From Variovorax sp. IB41 (lineage in GTDB: Bacteria > Pseudomonadota > Gammaproteobacteria > Burkholderiales > Burkholderiaceae_C): a stretch of DNA of 64,000 bases. Below the pieces are notes generated by a model. It saw only the letters and a program-made list of their open reading frames with translations. It did not search any database and was not told where the DNA came from. This document shows positions 14,982 to 25,303 of the stretch, piece after piece. The stretch covers positions 101,851 through 165,850 of the forward strand of contig NZ_JAEFCB010000014.1 in assembly GCF_016405905.1 (NCBI RefSeq). Reading direction: 5' to 3'. The position numbers were made by a program, and so were the translations under genes. Within the stretch, counting starts at the first letter, position 1, and each line of letters opens with the position of its first letter.

Positions 14982-17900
14982 TTAGGCGCGCGAGGCCGCG
15001 TGTCCCCCGGCACCGGCTTCTGCCCTCGCCTCCCCGGGCAGATCGACCATGGGCCCGGTGCCGCTGTAGCGGTCCAGCGCGAGATAGATGGCGGGCGTGA
15101 TGTAGAGCGTGATCACCTGCGAGAAGATCAGCCCGCCCACCACCGCCACGCCCAGCGGCTGGCGCAGCTCGGCGCCGGCGCCCAGGCCGAGCGCGAGCGG
15201 CAGGGCGCCCATCAGCGCGGCCAGCGTGGTCATGAGGATGGGGCGAAAGCGCAGCCGGCAGGCTTCGCGGATCGCATCGACCGGCTTCATGCCTTCGGTG
15301 CGTTGCGCATCGAGGGCGAAGTCGATCATCATGATCGCGTTCTTCTTCACGATGCCGATCAGGAGCAGGATGCCGATGGTGGCGATCAGCGTGAGGTCGA
15401 AGCCAAAGATCTTCAATGACAGCAGCGCGCCCACGGCCGCCGAGGGCAGGCCCGCCAGGATCGTCAGCGGGTGGATGTAGCTCTCGTACAGCACGCCCAG
15501 CAGCACATAGATGACCAGCACCGCGAGCACCAGCAGCACCGCCTGGCTCGATTGCGAACTCTGGAACACCGCCGCATCGCCGCCGTAGGTGGTGATGATC
15601 GACTGCGGCATGTTCAGCTCGCTCTTGAACTGGTCGATCTTGGCGGTCGCGTTGCCCAGCGGCACGTCGGGTGCGAGGTTGAACGACACCGTCACCGCCT
15701 GCAACTGGCCCTGGTGGTTGACCGAGGTCGGCCCCACGGTGCGGTTGATGGTGGAGAAGGCCGACAGCGGCACCAGCTTGCCCGAGGTGCTGCGCACCGA
15801 CAGGCGCGAGACGTCGTCCTCGAACTGGCGGTCGTTGTCGGCGGCCGAAAGAATCACCTGGTAGGTGTTGCTCGCCGCGTAGATGCTGCCGATCTGCCGG
15901 TCGCCATAGGCGTTGTAGAGCGCGGTGCGCAGGTCCCCCACCGCCACGCCGAGCACGCCGGCCTTGTCGCGGTCGATTTCCAGCGTGGCCTGAAGGCCCC
16001 GGTTCTGCGAATCGCTGGTCACGTCGCGGAAGGCCGCATCGGCGCGCATGCGCTCCATGAGCTTCGTGGCCCACGGCACCATTTCGCCGGCGTTCACGCT
16101 CTGCAGCGTGTACTGGAAGCGCGCCTTGCTCTGGCGCCCGCCCAGGCGCAGGTTCTGCACCGGCTGCATGTAGACGGCGATGCCCGGGATCTCGCGAAAG
16201 CGCTGGCGCAGCGACTCCAGCACCTTGGCCATCTGCGGGCGCTCGCTGCGCGGCTTGAGCACGGCGAAGAGGCGCCCCGAATTCTGCGTGGCGGTCGGGC
16301 CGCCGACGCCGACGAAGGAGCTCACGTAGTCCACGCTCGGATCGTCCTTGAGCGTCGCGGCCACGCGGTCCTGCAGCACCTTCATGGCGGTGAACGAAAT
16401 GTCTTCGGCCGCCTCTGTGGTGATCTGGATCTGGCCGATGTCTTCCTCGGGGAAGAAGCCCTTGGGAATGGTGACGAAGAGCCAGGCCGTGACCACGAAC
16501 GTGAGGCCCGCGGCCGTGAGCATCACCCAGCGGTGCGCGAGCGTCCAGTCGAGCGTGCGCATGTAGTTGCTGTGCACCCAGCGGTACCCGCGCTCGAAGG
16601 CGCGGCCGATGGCGGTGCCGGGCTCGGGATGTTCTTCTTCGTGATCGAGCGCGCCCTCTTCGCGCGGCACGTGCTTCAGAAGCCGGCTCGCGAGCATCGG
16701 CACCAGCGTGAGCGACACGATGGCCGACACCAGCACCGCCAGCGCCACCACCACCGCGAACTCGTGGAACAAAAGGCCGATGACGCCCGGCATGAAGAAG
16801 ATCGGGATGAACACGGCCACCAGCGAGATCGAAATCGACACGATGGTGAAGCCCACCTCGCGCGCGCCGCGCAGCGCGGCGGCGAAGGGCTCCATGCCCT
16901 TCTCGACGTAGCGCATGATGTTTTCGAGCACCACGATCGCGTCGTCCACCACCAGCCCCACGGCCAGCGTGATGCCCAGGAGCGAGACGTTGTCCAGGCT
17001 GTAGCCGAAGGCGTAGAGCAGCGCCACCGCGCCGATGAGCGAAATCGGAATGGTCGCCGCCGGGATCAGCGTGGCCACCAGCCGGTGCAGGAAGAGAAAG
17101 ATCACCAGCACCACCAGCGCGATGGTGCCCAGCAGCGTGAGCTGCACGTCGTGCACCGCCTCGCGGATGGAGAGCGAGCGGTCGTTCACCATCTGGATCT
17201 CGACCGACTGCGGCAGCTCCGCCCTGAAGCGCGGGATGAGCGCGCGCACCGCGTCCACCACCTGCACGGTGTTGGCATTGGGCTGGCGCTGCACGGCCAG
17301 CGAAATGGAGTCCTGGCCGTTGAAGCTGCTGGCGGTCTTCACCGATTCGAAGCTGTCCTCGATGGTGGCCACTTCGTCCAGCCGCACCGGCGCGCCGTTG
17401 CGCTGGCCGACGATGAGCTTGGCGAAATCGGCCGCCTTCACCAGCTGGCGGTTGGCCTGGATGGTGAGCGTCTGGCGCGGGCCGTCGAGCACGCCGACGG
17501 GCGTGTTGGCGTTGGCCGAATTCACCGCCTTGGCCAGTTCGTCGAGCGTGATGTTGCGGGCGTTGAGGAGGTCGGCATTCGCCTTGATGCGCACCGCGAA
17601 GGCCTTGCGGCCGTACACGCCCACCTGCGCCACGCCGTCGATGGTCGAGAGCGTGGGGGAGATGAGGTTTTCGGCGTAGTCGTTGAGCTCGGCCGGGTTC
17701 ATCGAAGGCGAGATCAGCGCGATGAAGAGCACCGGCGCATCGGCCGGGTTCACCTTGCGGTAGGAGGGGAGCTGCGTCAATTCCTGCGGCAGCTGGCGCT
17801 GCGCGCGCAGCAGCGCGGCCTGCACGTCGACGGCGGCGGCGTCGATGTCGCGGCTGCTGACGAATTCGAGCGTGAGCGAGGTCACGCCCTGCGTGTTGAC

Positions 17901-18146
17901 CGAGCTGATGGTCTGCAGGCCCGGGATGGTGGAGAACTGCTTTTCCAGCGGTAGCGCGACCGACGACGCCATCGTGTCCGGACTGGCGCCGGGCAGTTGC
18001 GCGTTGACGTTGATGACCGGCGTGTTGTAGCTGGGCAGCGCCGCCACCGGGATGCTGAAGTACGCAAAGATGCCGACCACCACCACCGCGGCAGACAGCA
18101 GCACCGTCATCGCGGGACGACGGATGCAGAGCTCCGAGATGTTCAT
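14982..18146 (-). CDS. RND multidrug-efflux inner-membrane permease (MdtB/MdtC-like)
   Basis: A 1054-residue resistance-nodulation-division proton antiporter. It has the N-terminal helix after MNISELCIRRPAMTVLLSA, a large porter domain, the central helical block (LVVLVIFLFLHR; the proton-relay helix GLVVDDAIVVLENI), and a second porter/helix half. The opening FAYFSIPVAALPSYNTPVI and FSTIPGLQTISS resemble MdtB/MdtC heteromeric pumps, but only one permease gene is present. Its start overlaps the adaptor stop by 4 bases. No outer-membrane channel gene is adjacent, so a TolC-type partner must come from elsewhere. Substrates are unknown. Confidence 0.9.
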   Translation of the reverse strand: MNISELCIRRPAMTVLLSAAVVVVGIFAYFSIPVAALPSYNTPVINVNAQLPGASPDTMASSVALPLEKQFSTIPGLQTISSVNTQGVTSLTLEFVSSRDIDAAAVDVQAALLRAQRQLPQELTQLPSYRKVNPADAPVLFIALISPSMNPAELNDYAENLISPTLSTIDGVAQVGVYGRKAFAVRIKANADLLNARNITLDELAKAVNSANANTPVGVLDGPRQTLTIQANRQLVKAADFAKLIVGQRNGAPVRLDEVATIEDSFESVKTASSFNGQDSISLAVQRQPNANTVQVVDAVRALIPRFRAELPQSVEIQMVNDRSLSIREAVHDVQLTLLGTIALVVLVIFLFLHRLVATLIPAATIPISLIGAVALLYAFGYSLDNVSLLGITLAVGLVVDDAIVVLENIMRYVEKGMEPFAAALRGAREVGFTIVSISISLVAVFIPIFFMPGVIGLLFHEFAVVVALAVLVSAIVSLTLVPMLASRLLKHVPREEGALDHEEEHPEPGTAIGRAFERGYRWVHSNYMRTLDWTLAHRWVMLTAAGLTFVVTAWLFVTIPKGFFPEEDIGQIQITTEAAEDISFTAMKVLQDRVAATLKDDPSVDYVSSFVGVGGPTATQNSGRLFAVLKPRSERPQMAKVLESLRQRFREIPGIAVYMQPVQNLRLGGRQSKARFQYTLQSVNAGEMVPWATKLMERMRADAAFRDVTSDSQNRGLQATLEIDRDKAGVLGVAVGDLRTALYNAYGDRQIGSIYAASNTYQVILSAADNDRQFEDDVSRLSVRSTSGKLVPLSAFSTINRTVGPTSVNHQGQLQAVTVSFNLAPDVPLGNATAKIDQFKSELNMPQSIITTYGGDAAVFQSSQSSQAVLLVLAVLVIYVLLGVLYESYIHPLTILAGLPSAAVGALLSLKIFGFDLTLIATIGILLLIGIVKKNAIMMIDFALDAQRTEGMKPVDAIREACRLRFRPILMTTLAALMGALPLALGLGAGAELRQPLGVAVVGGLIFSQVITLYITPAIYLALDRYSGTGPMVDLPGEARAEAGAGGHAASRA

Positions 18147-19402
18147 GCGCGTTCCCGCTGCGGTGGCTTGACGGTGCCTTCGGACGAGGCCGCGCTACCG
18201 GGCGTCACGCCCGTGGTGCCGTTGGGGGCGGTGCCCGGGCCGCCCGCCCCACCCGCCCCACCGGTCTTCGCATCGACGCGGACCTTGCCGCCCGGGCGCA
18301 CGTTCTGGCTACCCTCGATCACGACCTGCTCGCCGGGCTCCACGCCGCTCACGGCCACCTTGGTGCCGAAGGTGTGCAGCGTCTTCACCTTGCGGCGGGT
18401 GGCGGTCTTGGCCTGGTCGACCACGTAGAGCGAGGTGCCGTCGGACAGCATCATCAGCGCCGCGGCGGGCACCACGGTGGCGCCGCTCAGCGTGCGCACG
18501 GTGATGCGGGTGCCGACGAACTGGCCCGGCCACAGGCCCTGGTCGGCATTGGCGAACACAGCCTTGGCGCGCACGGTGCCGATCTGCGGATCGACGGTGT
18601 TGTCGACGAAATCGAGCGAGCCGATGAGCGGCGTCTTGCGCCCGGTGACGAGCGCCTCGACCGGCGAGCGGCTGCGCGCGGCTTCCAGCAGGTCCTGCAG
18701 GTTGCCTTCGGGCACCGGGAAGCTCACTGCGATCGGGTCGAGCTGCGTGACGGTGACCAGCGAGAGCGTCGGCTGCACCAGCGTGCCCGGGTAGATGTTG
18801 ACGGCGCCGATGCGCCCGGCGATCGGCGCGCGAAGGGTTGCGTAGCCAAGCGCCACCTGCGCCGATTGCACGGCGGCGCGGTCGGCCGCCACGGCGGCGC
18901 GCTGCGCCTCGAGCTGCGAGAGCGTGGCGTCGGCGGCGCTCTTGGCGATGAAGTTCTGGGCGACGAGGTCCTGGCTGCGCTTGTACTGGCGCTCCAGGTC
19001 GGCCATGGTGGCCTCGTCCTTTTGCTGCTGGGCGCGGGCTCGGGCCAGGTTGGCCTGGTCGTTGCGGTCGTCCAGCGAGAAGAGCAGTTGGCCCGCCTTG
19101 ACGAACTGGCCTTCCTTCACATGCACGGCGCTGACGGTGTTGGTGACCTGCGGACGCAGGTCGACGCTGTTCAGGGACACCACGCTGCCGTTGACCTGCA
19201 CCGTGACCGGCACGTCCTGCTTTTCGGCGGTGGCCAAGGTCACCAGGGCGGGGGCGCCGCCGCCGCCCGGGGCGCCATTGCCTGCGGCAGCCGTCGCCTT
19301 CGCGTTCTTTGACCCGAGCTTGTCTCCGGACATGCTCCACCATCCGCCTGCGACGGCTACGATCAACACACCCGCAAGGGCAATGGCAGCATTTTTCTTC
19401 AT
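18143..19402 (-). CDS. RND efflux periplasmic adaptor (membrane fusion protein, MdtA-like)
   Basis: A 419-residue adaptor with an N-terminal anchor (AAIALAGVLIVAVAGGWW), a lipoyl half (VKEGQFVKAGQLLFSLDDR), a coiled-coil hairpin rich in Ala/Gln (RARAQQQKDEATMADLERQYKRSQ), the returning lipoyl/barrel segment LRAPIAGRIGAVNIYPG, and a membrane-proximal domain. A Gly/Pro/Thr-rich C-terminal tail follows. It bridges the RND permease and an outer-membrane channel. The ATG at 19402 (MKKNAAIA) is chosen over a GTG at 19417 because it begins the signal-anchor. It is the first gene of a two-gene operon. Confidence 0.9.
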   Translation of the reverse strand: MKKNAAIALAGVLIVAVAGGWWSMSGDKLGSKNAKATAAAGNGAPGGGGAPALVTLATAEKQDVPVTVQVNGSVVSLNSVDLRPQVTNTVSAVHVKEGQFVKAGQLLFSLDDRNDQANLARARAQQQKDEATMADLERQYKRSQDLVAQNFIAKSAADATLSQLEAQRAAVAADRAAVQSAQVALGYATLRAPIAGRIGAVNIYPGTLVQPTLSLVTVTQLDPIAVSFPVPEGNLQDLLEAARSRSPVEALVTGRKTPLIGSLDFVDNTVDPQIGTVRAKAVFANADQGLWPGQFVGTRITVRTLSGATVVPAAALMMLSDGTSLYVVDQAKTATRRKVKTLHTFGTKVAVSGVEPGEQVVIEGSQNVRPGGKVRVDAKTGGAGGAGGPGTAPNGTTGVTPGSAASSEGTVKPPQRERA

Positions 19403-19589
19403 GGGGTTCTTGTGCACTTTGGGCTGACACTGGCTATTGAATCAGCGCCCGACTCACGGCGTTCATGGTTCCCGTAAAGAAATGTAAAGCAGGTCAACCG
19501 ACAAGCCCGCGCTCAACCTGCTGTGACGGCAAAAGGGGACCATCGACCCCTCGTTAAAATCGCCGCTCCACAGCCTCTGGATATACCCC

Positions 19590-20045
19590 ATGAACCGCTG
19601 CAAGAAAACCACGAATGCCCTCGCTTTGACCGCGTTTTGCGCCCTCGCCGCAAGCGCCGCCCTTTTCTCCCTGCAAGCCAGCGCGCAGGACGAAGTGCCC
19701 CGTCCCCAGACCCAGAACGAATCGCTCAACGGCGGGCGCAACTTCCCCATCGGCACGCTGCGCGGCAAGTTCATGGTGACCAGCGCGCCCGACGTCGAAC
19801 TCGACGGCAATGCCGACCGCCTGGGCGCTGGCGCCCGCATCCGCAACCCGCAGAACATGCTGGTGATGCCCGGCGCGATCATTGGCCAGAAGTACCTGGT
19901 GAACTACACGCGCGATGCCGCCGGCCTGCTGCGCGAGATCTGGATCCTCACGCCCGAGGAAGCCGTGGCCAGCCGCGAATCGCTGAACAAGCCGTTCCTG
20001 AACATCTGGCCGTTCACCACGAACGACACCCTCAATACGCAGTAA
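19590..20045 (+). CDS. Exported protein of unknown function
   Basis: A 151-residue protein with a signal peptide (about the first 33 residues, ending FSLQASAQ). The mature part is a small mixed domain with GKFMVTSAPDVELDGNADRLGAGARIRN and a C-terminal NIWPFTTNDTLNTQ. I do not recognise a named family; its length and signal peptide suggest a conserved periplasmic protein of this bacterial group. It is followed 80 bases later by miaB on the same strand. An AT-rich GTTAAAAT near 19553-19560 could be the -10 region. Confidence 0.7.
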   Translation: MNRCKKTTNALALTAFCALAASAALFSLQASAQDEVPRPQTQNESLNGGRNFPIGTLRGKFMVTSAPDVELDGNADRLGAGARIRNPQNMLVMPGAIIGQKYLVNYTRDAAGLLREIWILTPEEAVASRESLNKPFLNIWPFTTNDTLNTQ

Positions 20046-20125
20046 TCCGCTGCAGGAAAAAGAGGCGGCGCGGTCCTTCCGCGCCCGCCGAGCCTTCCGT
20101 TCCCGGAGGGCACAGAGAGCACCCC

Positions 20126-21493
20126 ATGAAAAAAGTATTCATCAAGACCTTCGGCTGCCAGATGAACGAGTACGACTCGGACAAGATGGCCGACGTGCTG
20201 AACGCCGCGCAGGGCTACGAGCCGACCCAGAACGTGGACGAGGCCGACCTCATCCTGTTCAACACCTGCTCGGTGCGCGAGAAGGCACAGGAAAAGGTGT
20301 TCTCCGACCTCGGCCGCGTGAAGCACCTGAAGGCCAAGGGCGTGAAGATCGGCGTGGGCGGCTGCGTGGCGAGCCAGGAGGGCGCGGCCATCATCGCGCG
20401 CGCGCCTTACGTCGATATCGTGTTCGGCCCGCAGACGCTGCACCGCCTGCCCGAGATGCTGAACGACCGCGAGCGCCTGAACCGCCCGCAGGTGGACATC
20501 AGCTTTCCCGAGATCGAGAAGTTCGACCACCTGCCGCCCGCGCGCGTGGAGGGCGCGACCGCCTTCGTCTCGATCATGGAAGGCTGCTCCAAGTACTGCA
20601 GCTATTGCGTGGTGCCCTACACCCGCGGCGAGGAAGTAAACCGTCCGCTGGACGACGTGCTGGTGGAAATCGCGGGCCTCGCGGACCAGGGCGTGCGCGA
20701 GATCACGCTGCTCGGCCAGAACGTGAACGCCTACCGCGGCCGCATGGGCGACACCGCGGAAATCGCCGATTTCGCGCTGCTCATCGAATACGTCGCCGAG
20801 ATCCCCGGCATCGAGCGCATCCGCTACACCACGAGCCATCCGAACGAATTCACGCCGCGGCTCATCGAGGCCTACGCCAAGGTGCCGCAGCTGGTGAGCC
20901 ACCTGCACCTGCCGGTGCAGCACGGCAGCGACCGCATCCTCATGGCCATGAAGCGCGGCTACACCGCCATGGAATACAAGAGCACGGTGCGCAAACTCCG
21001 CGCCATCCGCCCCGACCTCGCGCTCTCCAGCGACTTCATCGTCGGCTTCCCCGGCGAGACCGACGACGACTTCGCCAGGATGATGAAGCTCATCGACGAC
21101 TGCCAGTTCGACAACAGCTTCAGCTTCATCTTCAGCCCACGCCCCGGCACGCCGGCCGCGGCGCTCAAGGACGACACGCCGCACGAAGTGAAGCTCGCAC
21201 GCCTGCAGACGCTGCAGCGCGTGATCGACGGCAACGTGCGCCGCTTCGGCGATGCGCTCGTGGGCAGCACGCAGCGCGTGCTGGTCGAGGGCGCTTCGCG
21301 CAAGGACGCCAATGAGCTCATGGGCCGCACCGCCTGCAACCGCGTCGTCAACTTCGAGGGCGACGCGCGCCTGGTCGGCCAGATGACCGACCTGCGCATC
21401 ACGCGCTCGCTGGCCTACACGCTGCGCGGCGAAGTGGTGACGCGCGAATCGTCGCCGGTGCTGCAGCAGCCCGCCGTGGCGCTCGCCCACTGA
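20126..21493 (+). CDS. miaB: tRNA-2-methylthio-N6-(dimethylallyl)adenosine synthase MiaB
   Basis: A 455-residue radical-SAM methylthiotransferase. N-terminal UPF0004 cysteines are Cys11 (FGCQMN), Cys48 (NTCSV) and Cys80 (GGCVA), binding the auxiliary cluster. The radical-SAM triad CxxxCxxC is Cys154, Cys158 and Cys161 (CSKYCSYC). A C-terminal TRAM domain follows (LVEGASRKDANELMGRT). MiaB adds a methylthio group to i6A37 in tRNAs reading UNN codons. The ATG at 20126 is the family start. Its TGA overlaps the ATG of the GlrK-like kinase by one base, linking it to the sensor operon. Confidence 0.95.
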   Translation: MKKVFIKTFGCQMNEYDSDKMADVLNAAQGYEPTQNVDEADLILFNTCSVREKAQEKVFSDLGRVKHLKAKGVKIGVGGCVASQEGAAIIARAPYVDIVFGPQTLHRLPEMLNDRERLNRPQVDISFPEIEKFDHLPPARVEGATAFVSIMEGCSKYCSYCVVPYTRGEEVNRPLDDVLVEIAGLADQGVREITLLGQNVNAYRGRMGDTAEIADFALLIEYVAEIPGIERIRYTTSHPNEFTPRLIEAYAKVPQLVSHLHLPVQHGSDRILMAMKRGYTAMEYKSTVRKLRAIRPDLALSSDFIVGFPGETDDDFARMMKLIDDCQFDNSFSFIFSPRPGTPAAALKDDTPHEVKLARLQTLQRVIDGNVRRFGDALVGSTQRVLVEGASRKDANELMGRTACNRVVNFEGDARLVGQMTDLRITRSLAYTLRGEVVTRESSPVLQQPAVALAH

Positions 21494-22920
21494 TGGCGAA
21501 GCGACCGTCGATCCGGGGCTCGTTCCAGCAGCTCCTGCTTTTTGCCTTTCTGTTGATCACCGCGCTCTTGGTGGGCGTGGCGCTGCGCTCGGTGTTCCAG
21601 TACGACGCCCTCATGACCCAGAGCCGCGATGCCGCGGCGCGCGCGCTTCGGCTTTCGGGCGCGTCCCAGTCGCTGGCCGAACGCAGCGCGGCCATGGAAC
21701 GCGCGGGGCGCCAGTCGCTGGTGCTCAACGACGCGGTGCTGCGCCGCCGCTTCGACGAGGCCGCGCGCGAATCGCACCAGGTGCTCGAGCGGCTCGAGAA
21801 GAACGGCCTCATGCCCGCCAGCATCGAGATGTGGCGCGCGCAGCTGGGCGTGATCGAGGGGCTCATGAGCGGCAGCGCCGACAGCGCCCTCACGCGCGAG
21901 AGCAACATGGCCATGCAGTTCCGAGAGCTCGACACGCTCAACACCAACCTCGCGCAGCAGGCCCAGTTCCTCATCGAAACGCAAAACGACGCGCTCGCCA
22001 AGCGCATCGAGAACGCGCGCCGCCGGCTGATGCGCGAAGTGGTGGCCGCGAGCGTGCTGGCCGTGGTGCTGGCGCTGGCCTTCGGCATCTGGCTCGCGCG
22101 CCCGTTCAAGCGCATGGAGCACGCCATCGTCGGCCTCGGCCAGAACCGGCTGGACGTGCCCATCGACATCCGCGGCCCCGCCGACGTGCGGCGCGTGTCG
22201 CAGCAGCTCGAATGGCTGCGGCTGCGGCTCACGGAACTGGACGCCGACAAGGCGCGATTCCTGCGGCATGTGTCGCACGAGCTCAAGACGCCGCTGGCCG
22301 CGCTGCGCGAAGGCGTCTCGCTGCTCGAAGACGGCGTGACGGGCCCGCTGAACCCGGCGCAGCTCGAAGTGGCGCAGATCCTGAACCAGAACACCGTCTC
22401 GCTGCAAAGCCAGATCGAGGCGTTGCTGCGCTTCAACGCCGCCGCCTTCGAGGCACGCGAACTGCGCCGCGAGCGCATCGAGCTGCTGCCGCTCATCGAG
22501 GAGCAGATCGAGGCGCAGCGGCTGCAGTGGCAGGCCCACGGGCTGCGGGTGCGCGCCGAGGGCGAGCCGCTCGCGCTCACCGTCGACCGCACCAAGCTGG
22601 GCACGGCGATCGCCAACCTGCTGTCCAATGCGATCCGCTTTTCGGTAACGGGTGGTGTCATCACGCTGGCGGTGTCGGGGACGCCCGAGGCCGTGTACAT
22701 CGACGTGAACGACGCGGGGCCGGGCATTGCCGAGGGAGATCGCGACCGGATCTTCGAGCCGTTCTTTCGCGGCGAGCGCCAGCCCGAGCACACGGTCAAA
22801 GGCACCGGCATCGGACTTTCCATCGTGCAGGAGTACATTGCAGCCCACGGGGGCCGCATCACGCTGCAGCCTGGCGGGCCCGGTGCACGTTTTCGCATCG
22901 AGTTGCCGCGCACGGCCTGA
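21493..22920 (+). CDS. glrK: Sensor histidine kinase, GlrK/QseE-like
   Basis: A 475-residue kinase with TM helices at about residues 14-32 and 184-202. Between them lies a mostly helical periplasmic domain (the GlrK/QseE type, not PAS-like). A HAMP segment and a HisKA box follow, with His262 in HVSHELKTPLAAL. The ATPase domain has NLLSNAIRFS, DAGPGI and GTGIGLSIV. The assignment to GlrK rests on its domain layout and on its genes: a lipoprotein and then a sigma-54 activator, the glrK-glrG-glrR order seen in enterobacteria. It probably senses envelope state. It overlaps miaB by one base. Confidence 0.8.
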   Translation: MAKRPSIRGSFQQLLLFAFLLITALLVGVALRSVFQYDALMTQSRDAAARALRLSGASQSLAERSAAMERAGRQSLVLNDAVLRRRFDEAARESHQVLERLEKNGLMPASIEMWRAQLGVIEGLMSGSADSALTRESNMAMQFRELDTLNTNLAQQAQFLIETQNDALAKRIENARRRLMREVVAASVLAVVLALAFGIWLARPFKRMEHAIVGLGQNRLDVPIDIRGPADVRRVSQQLEWLRLRLTELDADKARFLRHVSHELKTPLAALREGVSLLEDGVTGPLNPAQLEVAQILNQNTVSLQSQIEALLRFNAAAFEARELRRERIELLPLIEEQIEAQRLQWQAHGLRVRAEGEPLALTVDRTKLGTAIANLLSNAIRFSVTGGVITLAVSGTPEAVYIDVNDAGPGIAEGDRDRIFEPFFRGERQPEHTVKGTGIGLSIVQEYIAAHGGRITLQPGGPGARFRIELPRTA

Positions 22921-22994
22921 CCGCTGCCCCACCTTTGCCGGCACGCCCCGCTCTGATTCACCGCTTCGCACCCCTTCGCCCCTTTTTTCGACCC

Positions 22995-23663
22995 ATGTCT
23001 TTTTCGTTCGTCCGCAGTCCCACCCTCGCAGCGGCGTTGGCCATGCCTTTCGCCCTGTTGCTGGCCGCCTGCGCCACAAGCCCCAAGCCTCCCGCCGAGG
23101 CCGATGCGCTGCCCCCGCCGGCCGTCGTGCCGCGCGTCATGCCGGTCGAGGCCGAGCCCCGCGCGCCCGCCACGCAGCCCGCGTCGCTCTTCACGCTGAT
23201 GACCCAGGGGCCGCAGGCGGCCATGCTGTCGTATGCCGACAAGGTGCGGCCGCTCGGCGGCGGCGAACTGAGCGGCGAAATCGCGCGCATCGGCGACCCC
23301 GGCGATTCGCCCACCACGCAGATGCAGCTGGCGATCTTGTTGTCGCAGACGCGCGTGCCGGCCGACCTGGCGCGTGCGCTCGGCCTGCTGCAGCGCGTGA
23401 TCGCCAACCCGTCGCCCGAGGCGCAGCCCCTGCATCCGCTCGCACGCGCGCTGGCCGCCCGCTACCTGGAACAGCGCCGCGTCGAGGACGACCGCGACAA
23501 GCAGGTGCAGCAGCTGCGCGACAGCCAGCGCCGCATCGACCAGCTCAACGACCGCATCGAAGCGCTGCGCGCCATCGAGCGCAGCTTCGCGCGGCCCGCC
23601 GCCACGCCGGCACCGGCAGGCGCGCCTGCACCGGCGACCAACGGAACCAGGACAAGTCCATGA
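22995..23663 (+). CDS. Lipoprotein between kinase and regulator, GlrG/QseG-like
   Basis: A 222-residue lipoprotein with Cys26 (ALLLAACATS). A Pro-rich linker is followed by a helical domain (residues 55-150) and a coiled coil ending in DKQVQQLRDSQRRIDQLNDRIEAL. The C-terminus is Ala/Pro-rich. Position and architecture match GlrG/QseG, an outer-membrane lipoprotein that modulates the GlrK kinase in enterobacteria. Sequence similarity cannot be judged here, so no symbol is given. Its stop overlaps the start of a 21-codon frame (ATGA at 23660). Confidence 0.7.
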   Translation: MSFSFVRSPTLAAALAMPFALLLAACATSPKPPAEADALPPPAVVPRVMPVEAEPRAPATQPASLFTLMTQGPQAAMLSYADKVRPLGGGELSGEIARIGDPGDSPTTQMQLAILLSQTRVPADLARALGLLQRVIANPSPEAQPLHPLARALAARYLEQRRVEDDRDKQVQQLRDSQRRIDQLNDRIEALRAIERSFARPAATPAPAGAPAPATNGTRTSP

Positions 23664-23721
23664 GTACCGCCCGGCCGCCCGAAGGTACGCGCGCCGCAGT
23701 GCGCAGCACGGAGGTTTTCCG

Positions 23722-23725
<4 letters not shown>
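23660..23725 (+). CDS. Candidate 21-residue peptide bridging the lipoprotein and glrR genes
   Basis: ATG at 23660 overlaps the lipoprotein stop (ATGA). The frame MSTARPPEGTRAAVRSTEVF R ends in a TGA that overlaps the glrR ATG (ATGA at 23722). The first nine bases, ATGAGTACC, are identical to the start of glrR, hinting at a small duplication. The glrR ribosome site GGAGG lies inside it. It may be a coupling device carrying ribosomes into glrR rather than a functional peptide. Confidence 0.35.
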
Positions 23726-25110
<1,385 letters not shown>

Positions 25111-25119
25111 CGACGCCCC

Positions 25120-25132
25120 TAAGTCGTTGATT
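25120..25132 (-). promoter_or_regulatory. IHF consensus site
   Basis: Read on the minus strand, AATCAACGACTTA matches WATCARNNNNTTR at every position. It lies between the two GlrR-type sites, upstream of the sigma-54 promoter, where DNA bending would help the activator reach the polymerase. Confidence 0.55.
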
Positions 25133-25164
25133 TCAAAAGACATATCCCACCGGCCTCGAAGGCT

Positions 25165-25182
25165 TGTCGGGATTCGGCGACA
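25165..25182 (+). promoter_or_regulatory. GlrR/QseF-type enhancer site TGTC-N10-GACA
   Basis: TGTC at 25165-25168 and GACA at 25179-25182, exactly ten bases apart, match the site defined for enterobacterial GlrR. It is 112 bases upstream of the sigma-54 -24 element, a normal enhancer distance. The gene for the matching activator ends 55 bases upstream. Confidence 0.65.
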
Positions 25183-25205
25183 AAAACAGGGGTTTTGAGG
25201 GCCTG

Positions 25206-25223
25206 CGGCGGGCCTCCCCGCCG
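25206..25223 (+). other. GC-rich hairpin after glrR
   Basis: CGGCGGG and CCCGCCG form a 7-base stem with a 4-base loop. An A-rich tract follows on this strand, so it is not a standard intrinsic terminator for glrR. Confidence 0.35.
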
Positions 25224-25244
25224 AAAACAGCATCCAGATCGCTC

Positions 25245-25257
25245 CAAGTCATTGATC
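25245..25257 (-). promoter_or_regulatory. Second IHF-like site
   Basis: GATCAATGACTTG on the minus strand matches 12 of 13 positions of WATCARNNNNTTR (first base differs). It sits between the exact GlrR-type site and the promoter, the classical position for an IHF bend. The surrounding AAGTC[G/A]TTGAT is a near-repeat of the first IHF site. Confidence 0.5.
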
Positions 25258-25276
25258 TGAAAGCGTTTTTCCAGGC

Positions 25277-25291
25277 TGGCACAGGGTTTGC
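25277..25291 (+). promoter_or_regulatory. Sigma-54 (-24/-12) promoter upstream of opgH
   Basis: TGGCAC, five bases, TTGC: every conserved base of the -24/-12 promoter is present with correct spacing. The start of transcription would be near 25303, giving opgH a 210-base leader. The upstream GlrR and IHF sites support it strongly. Confidence 0.8.
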
Positions 25292-25303
25292 CCCTGTACT
25301 GGC

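Noticed and set aside
15471..17954. A long plus-strand frame opposite the RND permease
   Set aside because: Shadow frame, His/Arg-rich, no recognisable domain; the RND gene explains the region.
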